DNA of 64,000 nt from Nonomuraea zeae. GTDB taxonomy: Bacteria > Actinomycetota > Actinomycetes > Streptosporangiales > Streptosporangiaceae. Positions 33,249-42,873 of this stretch are shown piece after piece; the first letter of the stretch is position 1; the number at the start of each line of letters is the position of its first letter. Below the pieces are notes generated by a model, which worked only from the letters and a program-made list of their open reading frames with translations, made no database searches and was not told where the DNA came from. Where the stretch lies: positions 1-64,000 of the forward strand of contig NZ_VCKX01000026.1 of the NCBI RefSeq assembly GCF_005889725.1, written 5' to 3'. Both the position numbers and the translations under genes were made by a program.

Positions 33249-34940
33249 GTGAGTGCTGTCCCCTTCGACCAACCCTGTCCACGTCCACGCATCCGTATGC
33301 CCGTCCGCGCCGCCCTGCGGCTGTCGCCGCTCGGTGACATCTGGCACAAGCCCGCGCTGAGCGCCGTCGCCGCGCTCGCCCTCGTGCTGCTCCCGCTCTA
33401 CCTGGCGGGGCGGCTGGACCTGGTGCTGTACGCCGCCGCCGGCTCGATGTGCGCCCTGTACGGTCACGGCCTGCCGTACGCCACCCGGGCCAAGGCGCTG
33501 GCCTGGGTGACGCTGGGGATGCTGTCGGGCACGGGCGTCGCGCTGGTCACGGCGGCACTCACCGACTCGATCGCCGTCCGGGTGGCGGTGGCCGCGATCC
33601 TGGCCGGGCTGCACAAGGCCGTGTGCGACGCGACCAGGATCGGGCCGCCGGGGAACGTGGTGCTCACGTTCATCGCCGCCAGCGCCGCATTCGTCCCGCA
33701 ACACCTCGCCGACGTTCCCATGCACCTGGGGGTCGGGGTGCTGGGCGGAGTCGTGGCCTGGGCGGTGGGAATGGCGCCGGGGCTGATCCGGCCCGACGGT
33801 CCCGAGCGGATCGCGGTGGCCCGGGCGCTGGAGGCGGCGGCGCGGCTGCTGCGCACGCGGGCGGAGAACGACCGGGCTGCCGTCCGGGTCGAGGCTGGAA
33901 GCGATCTGCATCAGGCCCGCCAGGCGGCCGCGGCTGCCGTCAACGCCGCCTGGCAGACGTTGCTGCGCTCCGGTGCCGCTGATCGGCGCCAGGGGCTGCG
34001 GCGGCTGCTGGTCCGCGGCGAGACGGCTGTCGCGCTGGTGTCGGCCGAGCGGCCCCGCGTGCCCGCGGCGGAGCTCGTGGCGGACGCCGACCGGCTGGCC
34101 GCCTTCGCCCGCGAGCTGCGTAAGGGCCGCCGCCTGCCCGAGCCGTCCAACGTCGATCCGCAGACGGCGGCGGCCGAGCAGGCGGAGCTGGCCGGGATCA
34201 CGGCCGAGGAGAGAGCGCCGGCGCGCAGGGCGATCCGCCGCCCGCTCCTCGACATCGCGCGCAGGTGGCGGACCGTGCTGACGGTGTCGGGAGGCGCGGC
34301 CGTGGCCGGCTGGGCGTCGATGGCGCTCGGGGTGGGCCGCCCGTACTGGGCCGTAGTGACGGCCGCGGCCGTGTTCGCCGCGAACACCACCTTGTCCTGG
34401 AACCGGGCACTCCAGCGCGTGGTCGGCAACCTGCTGGGCGTCGCCCTGTTCACCCTGCTCGTGCCCGTCACCAGGCTGGGCGCGCTCGCGCTCATCGGGA
34501 CCGTGCTCGTCATGCAGTTCGTCACCGAGGCGGCCGTCACGCGCAACTACTGGCTGGGCAGCGTGTTCGTCACGACGATGGCCATCCTGATGACCGAGTT
34601 CGCGGGGGCTCAGCCGGTGCCCGCGCTCGTGGCGGACCGCTGGCTGGACACCTGCGTGGGGGCCGCCGCCGGGCTCCTGGCCTGTGCGCTCCTGCCTGAC
34701 CGGCGGGCCGCCCAGCGGGTGCGCGACGGTCTCGACCGTCTCGAAAGCGCGGTGGCGCAGGAGGGCTCGCCGCCCGCCGGACGCGACGCCGCCCGCGGCC
34801 GGCTCCGCGCCGCCCTGGTGGAGCTGCGCGAGGCCGCCGACGTCGCGGCGGGCGAGTGGTGGAGCGCGGCGCTGCCCCACGAGCGCATCGCGGCCGCAGA
34901 ACGCGCGGGGCACCACCGCCTCGCCGAACTGGCGACCTGA
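33249..34940 (+). CDS. FUSC-family transporter (aromatic-acid exporter type)
   Basis: 563 aa with two blocks of about six short membrane helices (~35-165 and ~345-480) separated by a long cytoplasmic helical region, the layout of FUSC proteins. GVGRPYWAVVTAAAVF is the conserved start of the second block. Relatives such as AaeB export aromatic acids. Start at the probable leaderless GTG; there is no separate ribosome site. The MarR-type gene 65 bp downstream probably controls it, as is common for aromatic-compound exporters. Confidence 0.85.
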   Translation: MSAVPFDQPCPRPRIRMPVRAALRLSPLGDIWHKPALSAVAALALVLLPLYLAGRLDLVLYAAAGSMCALYGHGLPYATRAKALAWVTLGMLSGTGVALVTAALTDSIAVRVAVAAILAGLHKAVCDATRIGPPGNVVLTFIAASAAFVPQHLADVPMHLGVGVLGGVVAWAVGMAPGLIRPDGPERIAVARALEAAARLLRTRAENDRAAVRVEAGSDLHQARQAAAAAVNAAWQTLLRSGAADRRQGLRRLLVRGETAVALVSAERPRVPAAELVADADRLAAFARELRKGRRLPEPSNVDPQTAAAEQAELAGITAEERAPARRAIRRPLLDIARRWRTVLTVSGGAAVAGWASMALGVGRPYWAVVTAAAVFAANTTLSWNRALQRVVGNLLGVALFTLLVPVTRLGALALIGTVLVMQFVTEAAVTRNYWLGSVFVTTMAILMTEFAGAQPVPALVADRWLDTCVGAAAGLLACALLPDRRAAQRVRDGLDRLESAVAQEGSPPAGRDAARGRLRAALVELREAADVAAGEWWSAALPHERIAAAERAGHHRLAELAT

Positions 34941-35005
34941 CCCGCCCTCTGCGGCGCGTACGATCGATCCCACCCAGACCCCGCAGCACAGGAAGGACCG
35001 AGCCC

Positions 35006-35509
35006 GTGGAGGACGCCGTGGCGATCGCGCTGCGCCAGTGGCGGGAGGTCCTCCCCGACGCCGACCTCGACACGATCGCCGTCATCGGCCGGCTCAACCG
35101 GTGCGCCGCGCTCCTTCAGCACGCCACGGACGCCCCGCTGGGCCGGGCCGGGGTGAACCGCGCGGAGTTCGACCTCCTGTGCGCCCTGCTCAGGGTGGGC
35201 GGCGAGCTGACCCCCGGCAGGCTGGCCCGCGAGACGTTCGCCTCGGGCGCGGCGGTGACCAAGCGGATCAAGCGCCTGGAGGAGCTCGGCCTGGTCGCCC
35301 GCCGCATCGACGACCGGGACCGCCGGGTGGCCCACCTGTCGCTCACCGAGCCCGGCCGGGACTTCATCCTGCGGCTGATGCCCGAACAGCTGGAATACGA
35401 GACCGCGCTGCTGTCCGGCCTGCCCGCCGAGCGGGAGCGCGAGCTGGCCGACCTGCTGGCCGACCTGCTGCTGACGCTGGAGGGCCGCCTGGGCGGCATG
35501 ATCGGCTGA
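35006..35509 (+). CDS. MarR-family regulator
   Basis: 167 aa from GTG 35006 (GGAAGGA eight bases upstream; the open frame is longer but has no earlier good start). Winged helix ~50-120 with LTPGRLARETFASGAAVTKRIKRLEELGLVAR and the wing DDRDRRVAHLSLTEPG. Dimerisation helices flank it. Likely sensor of an aromatic ligand controlling the FUSC exporter through the 18-bp operator at 33214 (inference). Confidence 0.9.
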   Translation: MEDAVAIALRQWREVLPDADLDTIAVIGRLNRCAALLQHATDAPLGRAGVNRAEFDLLCALLRVGGELTPGRLARETFASGAAVTKRIKRLEELGLVARRIDDRDRRVAHLSLTEPGRDFILRLMPEQLEYETALLSGLPAERERELADLLADLLLTLEGRLGGMIG

Positions 35510-35619
35510 TCACGAGGGGGACCGCGATATGGCGCCTGAGGTGCCGTGCGATGGTGACCGGTCCCGTCCGGTCGGCCCGTACCGGAATAACCGTCCGTCC
35601 CAGGGCGTCGATCACCATC

Positions 35620-36354
35620 ATGGACATTCGATATGTCGGCGGGCCGACGGCGGTGCTGGAGATCGGCGGCCTGCGGCTGCTCACCGACCCCACGTTCGAC
35701 GAGCCAGGCGACTACCCGATCGGCAACCGGGCGCTGACGAAGACCGCGGGGCCCGCCTTTGAGGTCGGACCGGTAGACGCCGTGCTCCTCTCCCACGACC
35801 AGCATCCGGACAACCTGGACAGGGCCGGACGCGCGTACCTGTCCTCCGTACCGCTGGTGCTCTCGACGGGCGCGGCCGCCGAGCGCCTGGGCGCACCGGT
35901 ACGCGCCCTGCCCAACTGGACGACCGTCGAGCTGGGCGGCGACGGGCTGCGGGTGACCGGCGTGCCCGCGCAGCACGGCCCCGATGGCACCGAGCACCTG
36001 GTCGGAGAGGTGACCGGCTTCGTGCTCGCCGGTGACGGGCTGCCGACCGTCTACGTGAGCGGCGACAACGCCTCGCTCGACGTCGTGCGGGCCGTCGCGG
36101 AGCGGGTCGGGCCGGTGGACGTGGCGCTGCTGTTCGCGGGCGCGGCCAGGACGCCGCTGGTGGAGGGGAACCTGACGCTCTCCAGCGAGGACGCGGTGAC
36201 GGCGGCCGAGATCCTCGGGGCCCGGCACGTGGTGCCGCTGCACTTCGAGCACTGGGCCCACTTCACGCAGGGCAGGGAGAGCGTGGCGAAGGCGTTCGCG
36301 GGGTTCGGCGACGGCCTGCGGCTGCTCGCGCCCGGGGAGCGTACCCGGATCTGA
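35620..36354 (+). CDS. MBL-fold metallo-hydrolase
   Basis: 244 aa. MDIRYVGGPTAVLEIGGLRL and LLTDPTF begin a metallo-beta-lactamase fold of the UlaG-like group. The metal motif is HDQHPDN, a variant of HxHxDH; further ligands may be the His in PAQHGPDG, the Asp in YVSGDNAS and the His in PLHFEHW. The ATG at 35620 matches the family start though no ribosome site is visible. It may be co-transcribed with marR. It converges with the LuxR gene with one base between. Confidence 0.85.
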   Translation: MDIRYVGGPTAVLEIGGLRLLTDPTFDEPGDYPIGNRALTKTAGPAFEVGPVDAVLLSHDQHPDNLDRAGRAYLSSVPLVLSTGAAAERLGAPVRALPNWTTVELGGDGLRVTGVPAQHGPDGTEHLVGEVTGFVLAGDGLPTVYVSGDNASLDVVRAVAERVGPVDVALLFAGAARTPLVEGNLTLSSEDAVTAAEILGARHVVPLHFEHWAHFTQGRESVAKAFAGFGDGLRLLAPGERTRI

Positions 36355-36355
36355 C

Positions 36356-38632
36356 CTACGGCTTCGACGCCGCCATCCAGGCGGCGATCTGCGCCCGCGA
36401 GTTGACGCCGAGCTTGTTCAGGATGCTGCGGACGTGGCTGTCGACGGTGTGCTCGGAGATGAACAGGCGGGCGCCGATCTGCTTGTTGCTGAGCCCTTCG
36501 GCGACCAGCCGCGCCACCTCGGCCTCCCGGCGCCCGAGCGGCGACTCCTCCGCCGCGTCCGCGGGGGCCGGGCCAGGCTCGCCGAGCGCCAGCCCGACGG
36601 CGGCGTCCCTGCTCAGGCCCTTGCCCGCCGCGTACTCGGCCGCGAAGCCGGATGCCCCGAGCGCCGCCACCCCCAGCTCCTCGGCGCGGGCCAGCAGAGG
36701 GGCGAGGTAGGGGAGGAGGCTCGCCCCGGCTCCCGCCCGTACGGTCTCCGCCGCCCCCAGCAGCCGCGCCGCCCGCCGCGCCAGGCCGGAGCCCGCGGCG
36801 TGGCAGCCCAGGGCGTCGAGCAGGACGTACTGCCCGACCCGATCGTCGATCCGGTACGCGATCCGCAACGCCTCCGTGAGCAGCGGCTCCGACTCGTCGA
36901 GCTCGCCGGCGATCAGCGTGGCGGCCCCCAGGTTCAGCAGCATCATGTCGAGGCTGTAGAGGTCGCCCGTCGCCCGGCCGAGGCGCACGCCCTCCGCCGC
37001 GACGGACCTGACCACGTCGAGCTCGCCGTCGAACAGCCCGACGAGCGCCCGCGACTGCAGGAACATGAGCGTGGCGGCGTCGTCGCCGAGCCCGTCCGTG
37101 GCGGCGCGCGCCTCGGCGGCCAGCCGGACGGAGGCCGGCCGGTCACCCGCCATGCTCGCGGCGATCGAGGCCAGCGAGAGCGACTGCGCCAGGACGGGCC
37201 GCAGCCCGGCCTCCCGCGCGCAGGTCACCGCCTCGTCGAGCGCCGGCCTGGCGGCTGCCGCGTCCGACTGGAGCACGCCCAGGAAGCCGCGCATGAACCA
37301 CCCCTGCGCCCGCCCGTGCGGATCGCCGCCCCCGGAGCCGAGCAGCTCCTCCAGCCAGCGGACGCCCTCGTTGGCGGCGCGGGTGACCCAGTAGTAGCCG
37401 ACGGCGTAGACCAGGGACAGGCCGCGGCCGGAGTCGCCGCCGGTCACGCAGCCGCGCAGGACCGACCGGAGGTTGTCGATCTCCAGGTCCATCCAGTCGA
37501 GCCACTCGGCGAGCCGCTGCCGGGCCGTGGCCGCCTCTCTCCAGCACCGAGTGGTGTAGTAGCCGGCGTACCGGTGCCCGAGGGCCTCGTGCTCGCCGGC
37601 CGCGCGCAGCCTGAGCCCGGCGTACTCGTGCAGGCGGTAGCAGGCCAGGCCCCGGACGTCCTCCTTCAGCACGAGCGACTTGTCGACGAGCGAGGACAGC
37701 AGGTCCAGCGCGTACGCGGCAGGCACGTCGTCCCCGTACGCGCAGACCGACTCGATGTCCTCCAGCGTGAACCGGCCCGCGAACACGCACAGCCGCCGCA
37801 GCAGCGCCTGCTCGCCCGCCGCCAGCAGGTCGTGACTCCAGTCGATGGTGGTGCGCAGCGTCTGGTGGCGGGGGAGCGCGGCCCGCCCGCCGCCGGTGAG
37901 CAGGCCGAACCGGTCGGTCAGCCGGTCGAGGATCTGCTCGGCGGTCAGGACCCGCGTCCGTACGGCGGCCAGCTCGATCGCCAGCGGCAGGCCGTCGAGG
38001 CGGCGGCAGAGGTCGGCCACGGCCGCCTGGTTCGCCGCGGTCAGCTCGAACGCCCCGGAGGCCGCCGCGGCCCGCGCCGCGAACAGCAGGACCGCCTCGT
38101 TCTGCCGCAGCCTGGCGAGCGGCACGCCGTCCCGGGGCAGGTCGAGCGAGGGCACGGGGACCACGTGCTCTCCCGGCACCGACAGCGGCTCCCGGCTCGT
38201 CGCGAGCACGCGTACGCCCGGCGCGGCCCGCAGGACGTCCGCGACGAGCCCGGCGGCCGGCGCCAGCAGGTGCTCGCAGTTGTCCACCACCAGCAGCAGC
38301 CTCTTGTCCCGCAGGTGGGACAGCAGCTGGGCCGAGGGCGTGGCCGCGGCCTGGCCGCGCAGGTCGAGCGCGGCCAGGACGGCGTCGGCGACCAGCGCGG
38401 AGTCGCGTACCTCGGCCAGCTCGACCAGCCACGCGCCGCCGGGGAACGCGCGCCCGAGATCGCCCGCCAGCCGGAGCGCGAGGCGCGTCTTGCCGACCCC
38501 GCCCGGGCCGACGAGGCTGACCAGCCGGGCCTCGGAGAGCTTCCTCCTGACCTCGGCGAGCTCGCGGCGGCGGCCGACGAAGCTGGTCGCCTCAGCCGGC
38601 AGGTTTCCCAGGCGGCGCGGGGGTCTGGCCAT
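36356..38632 (-). CDS. NB-ARC ATPase / LuxR-type regulator
   Basis: 758 aa from ATG 38632 (MARPPRRLGNLPAE; an upstream start at 38680 is possible, no ribosome site for either). Residues ~15-300 are an AfsR/SARP-like STAND ATPase: SFVGRRRELAEV, Walker A GPGGVGKTRLAL, Walker B LLLVVDNCEHL, GLPLAIELAA. Residues ~350-650 are helical TPR-like repeats. The C-terminal ~65 residues are a LuxR/GerE helix-turn-helix (RREAEVARLVAEGLSNKQIG, ISEHTVDSHVRSIL). Such proteins integrate a ligand signal and activate transcription. The divergent quinone-oxidoreductase gene is the nearest candidate target. Confidence 0.92.
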   Translation of the reverse strand: MARPPRRLGNLPAEATSFVGRRRELAEVRRKLSEARLVSLVGPGGVGKTRLALRLAGDLGRAFPGGAWLVELAEVRDSALVADAVLAALDLRGQAAATPSAQLLSHLRDKRLLLVVDNCEHLLAPAAGLVADVLRAAPGVRVLATSREPLSVPGEHVVPVPSLDLPRDGVPLARLRQNEAVLLFAARAAAASGAFELTAANQAAVADLCRRLDGLPLAIELAAVRTRVLTAEQILDRLTDRFGLLTGGGRAALPRHQTLRTTIDWSHDLLAAGEQALLRRLCVFAGRFTLEDIESVCAYGDDVPAAYALDLLSSLVDKSLVLKEDVRGLACYRLHEYAGLRLRAAGEHEALGHRYAGYYTTRCWREAATARQRLAEWLDWMDLEIDNLRSVLRGCVTGGDSGRGLSLVYAVGYYWVTRAANEGVRWLEELLGSGGGDPHGRAQGWFMRGFLGVLQSDAAAARPALDEAVTCAREAGLRPVLAQSLSLASIAASMAGDRPASVRLAAEARAATDGLGDDAATLMFLQSRALVGLFDGELDVVRSVAAEGVRLGRATGDLYSLDMMLLNLGAATLIAGELDESEPLLTEALRIAYRIDDRVGQYVLLDALGCHAAGSGLARRAARLLGAAETVRAGAGASLLPYLAPLLARAEELGVAALGASGFAAEYAAGKGLSRDAAVGLALGEPGPAPADAAEESPLGRREAEVARLVAEGLSNKQIGARLFISEHTVDSHVRSILNKLGVNSRAQIAAWMAASKP

Positions 38633-38732
38633 GATGCGTCGGACACTACTACCGGCCGTGCGGCGCGGCTGGCCCGCCAATCACGAATTTCCGTGATTTC
38701 GCCGCCCGGCATGCTGCCCGACCCTGAGAACC

Positions 38733-39791
38733 ATGGCTGAGAAAGCAGCGATGCAGCAAGCGGGGGTCAGCCGCGTCGAGCCCGGCCCCCTTCCCTCCAC
38801 CATGAAGGCGGTCCGTTTCTACGCTTACGGGCCGCCCGAGGTCCTCCAGATCGAGGAGACCGACGTGCCCGCCGTCGGAGACGACGAGGTGCTGGTCCGC
38901 GTACGGGCGGCCGCGGTCAACCCGCTGGACTGGCACGGCATGAGGGGCGCCCCTTACGTCGCCCGCCTGTCGATGGGCCTGGCCCGCCCCAAGGTCAACG
39001 CGCTGGGCAACGACGTGGCGGGCCGCGTCGAGGCGGTGGGCAGGAACGTCATCGGGCTCCGGCCCGGGGACGAGGTGTACGGCGGAAGCGGGGTCCCGCT
39101 CAAGGCGCGCAGCGCGTCGTTCGCCGAGTACGCGATCTTCCACCGGGACGACATGCTGCTCACGAAGCCGGCCGGCCTGACCTTCACGCAGGCGGCGGCC
39201 GTGGCGATGGGCGGGCTCACCGCCTTGCAGGGGCTGCGCGACAAGGGCCGCATCAGGCCCGGCCACCGGGTGCTGGTCAACGGCGCGGCGGGGGGCGTGG
39301 GGACGTTCGCGGTGCAGCTGGCCAAGGCGCTGGGGGCCGAGGTGACCGGCGTGTGCAGCACGCCCAACGTGGAGCTGGTCCGGTCGCTGGGGGCCGACCA
39401 CGTCATCGACTACACCAAGGAGGACTACACCCGCGCGGGCAAGCGCTACGACATCGTGCTCGATCTGGTGGCGAACCGGACCATCACCGAGAACCGGCGC
39501 GTACTCGTGCGGAAGGGCGTGCTCGTGGAATGCGCCCCCTTCGAGGGCCTGTGGCTCGGCCCGGTGCTCGGGATGCTCAAGCTGATGGCGCTCTCCCGGA
39601 TCGTGCCGCAGCGGCTGGTCTTCTTCCTGGCCCAGGTACGCAGGGACGATCTCGCGGTCCTGGGCGAGCTGCTCGAATCCGGCAAGATCGCGCCGGTGAT
39701 CGACCGGACGTACGCGCTGGACCAGATCTCCGAGGCGGTCGCGTACGTCGAGCGCGGACACGCCAGGGGCAAGGTCGTGATCACTGTCTGA
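38733..39791 (+). CDS. NAD(P)H:quinone-oxidoreductase-like MDR enzyme
   Basis: 352 aa zinc-free medium-chain dehydrogenase. The GroES-like N-domain includes AAAVNPLDWHGMRGAP and GNDVAGRVEAVG. The Rossmann motif is VLVNGAAGGVGTFAVQLAKA (~188-207), with LGADHVIDYTKEDY after it. The zinc ligands of alcohol dehydrogenases are absent, pointing to quinone or enone reduction. About 20 residues precede the usual MKAVRFYAYG, so ATG 38802 is an alternative start. Divergent from the LuxR gene. Confidence 0.9.
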   Translation: MAEKAAMQQAGVSRVEPGPLPSTMKAVRFYAYGPPEVLQIEETDVPAVGDDEVLVRVRAAAVNPLDWHGMRGAPYVARLSMGLARPKVNALGNDVAGRVEAVGRNVIGLRPGDEVYGGSGVPLKARSASFAEYAIFHRDDMLLTKPAGLTFTQAAAVAMGGLTALQGLRDKGRIRPGHRVLVNGAAGGVGTFAVQLAKALGAEVTGVCSTPNVELVRSLGADHVIDYTKEDYTRAGKRYDIVLDLVANRTITENRRVLVRKGVLVECAPFEGLWLGPVLGMLKLMALSRIVPQRLVFFLAQVRRDDLAVLGELLESGKIAPVIDRTYALDQISEAVAYVERGHARGKVVITV

Positions 39792-39818
39792 GCCGGCGAG
39801 GAAGGCGTCGGGGTGACG

Positions 39819-39863
39819 ACTTTCCTCTGAGGAAAGTGTGTGCTACTTTCCTCAGAGGAAAGT
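39819..39863 (+). promoter_or_regulatory. Twin perfect 19-bp palindromes
   Basis: ACTTTCCTC-T-GAGGAAAGT (39819-39837) and ACTTTCCTC-A-GAGGAAAGT (39845-39863) differ only in the central base and are separated by 7 bp (centres 26 bp apart, about 2.5 turns). The second copy contains the GAGGAAAG that serves as ribosome site, so a bound repressor or a folded leader would block both transcription and translation of the next gene. The likely binder is the winged-helix protein encoded by the second gene of the operon. Confidence 0.85.
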
Positions 39864-39869
39864 GGACAT

Positions 39870-40361
39870 ATGATCAGGGATGGCTCTATGAACCCCACTG
39901 ACGCCCAGTCTTCACTCGACGACATCCGCCGGCTCCAGGGCAAGACTCACGACGAGATCGTCCGCCACAACTTCACCCTCCCCTACGTGCTGCTCGGGGC
40001 GGTGGGGCTGCTCATCGGGTTCGGCGGGACCGATCTCGACAACTCCTGGCGCACCTTGTCCATGGTGCTCGGCTTCGGCCTGTTCGTCGGGGTGGCGATC
40101 GTGCACGAGCGCCGGGCTTCCGCCCGCATGAAGGGAAGCCTTCCCCTGCTGGGGCTGCAGTCGGCGATCTCCGCCGGCGTCCTGCTGGTCTACATCGTCT
40201 TCAGGATCGCCTCCTGGGCGTTGTTCGGCCTACCGGCCCACGGGCTGCTGTCGCAGGGCATGGCCGGGGGTGTGGCGGCGACGGTGGCGTACGTCCTGGC
40301 CACGCCCCTGACCCGCCGGGCCCACCTGGCGATCATGCGGCACGATGCCAGGCGCGGCTGA
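39870..40361 (+). CDS. Four-helix membrane protein of unknown function
   Basis: 163 aa from ATG 39870 (157 aa from ATG 39888, which has AGGGA upstream; either is plausible). A soluble ~35-residue N-terminus (SSLDDIRRLQGKTHDEIVRH) is followed by four helices at about 45-65, 70-88, 105-127 and 130-150. Arg/His-rich ends flank the helices. It resembles the membrane partners often paired with PF13601-type winged-helix proteins, whose function is unknown. The stop and the next start overlap (TGATG). Confidence 0.75.
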   Translation: MIRDGSMNPTDAQSSLDDIRRLQGKTHDEIVRHNFTLPYVLLGAVGLLIGFGGTDLDNSWRTLSMVLGFGLFVGVAIVHERRASARMKGSLPLLGLQSAISAGVLLVYIVFRIASWALFGLPAHGLLSQGMAGGVAATVAYVLATPLTRRAHLAIMRHDARRG

Positions 40362-40672
40362 TGGATCCCTGTTTCGATGAGTTCCTGCATGTGCCCGCGC
40401 GGCTGTCCGTCCTCGCCGTGCTCGCCCCGGCCGACTGGGTGGACTTCGGCTTCCTGCGCGACGCGGTCGCAACGAGCGACTCGGCGCTGTCCAAGCAGGT
40501 CTCCGCGCTGGCCGGCGCCGGATACGTCGAGGTCCGCAAGGGGCAGGAGAGCAGGGCGCGGCGGACGTACGTACGGCTGACCCCCGAAGGGCGGGCGGCG
40601 TTCCACCGGCACGCGGCCGCACTGGAGCGGATCGTCGCCGCCGCCCGCCTGCCTGCCGATCGGCCCGATTGA
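40361..40672 (+). CDS. Small winged-helix regulator (PF13601-like)
   Basis: 103 aa, a single winged-helix domain: LSVLAVLAPADWVDFGFLRD, recognition helix TSDSALSKQVSALAGAGYVE, wing QESRARRTYVRLTPEG. This size and sequence fit the MarR/HTH_34-type regulators without a ligand domain. Translation is coupled to the membrane protein. It is probably the repressor of its own operon through the twin palindromes. Confidence 0.85.
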   Translation: MDPCFDEFLHVPARLSVLAVLAPADWVDFGFLRDAVATSDSALSKQVSALAGAGYVEVRKGQESRARRTYVRLTPEGRAAFHRHAAALERIVAAARLPADRPD

Positions 40673-42262
<1,590 letters not shown>

Positions 42263-42338
42263 TGCCGGCGCCGTACCCGGGGGTCAGGCGTCCTGATCCG
42301 TATCGAGCGGGACGGTGACCGTACATGGCTGAGAAGCG

Positions 42339-42785
42339 TCAGGGGCCGCTCACCTGGCGCAGCCAATCCGCCAGCGCGGCGTAGTCGGCCTCGCCGAGAC
42401 CCCGGCCGGGGTCGACGCGGTGGAGCAGGGCGTGTCCGCGGTGGTGCGCGGACACCCACGCCCGGTCGGCGTCGGTGAGCTCGTCGTCGACCCAGGCGAA
42501 CGGCCGCCCCGCCGCCCAGCCGACGAGCGTGCGGGTCTTGCCGTGCAGCCCGTCCCACGCGTCCAGCACATCGACGTCGGACGGCTCCGGCCAGGTGACC
42601 ACGGGCAACGGCGGCAGGCCGAGCCGCGGCGCGACGCACTCGTTCGCGTCCTCCATCCAGGTCGTCGCCCAGACCAGCTCGCACGGCAACGCCGCCAGCC
42701 GCGGCCGTGAACGGGTCACGGTCGCATGATAGCGCCGGGCGAAGGTCCTGATCACCACGCGCCGTGATGTGACATTCCGTTCCAT
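42339..42785 (-). pseudogene. HAD-like phosphatase domain lacking its N-terminal catalytic part
   Basis: 148 aa at most. From ELVWATTWMEDANE to the end (KTRTLVGWAAGRPFAWVDDE, GHALLHRVDPGRGL) it closely matches the actinobacterial HAD-like proteins of the 'Swiss Army Knife RNA repair' type. The family's first ~40 residues, with the nucleophile motif DVDGxLN, are missing and replaced by a basic Arg-rich stretch. I found no such motif in other frames upstream. It is most likely a 5'-truncated gene; a non-catalytic protein cannot be excluded. Confidence 0.65.
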
Positions 42786-42873
42786 CCCGTGACATCGCCC
42801 GTATGTGGATTACAAGCAGACTGCCAGCGGGCCGCCGCACACTCCGGTCACGGGAACGACGGAGAGACAGGGT

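Noticed and set aside
35620..36354. Metallo-beta-lactamase antibiotic-resistance gene
   Set aside because: The HDQHPDN motif and short length are of the UlaG-like hydrolase group, not class B beta-lactamases.
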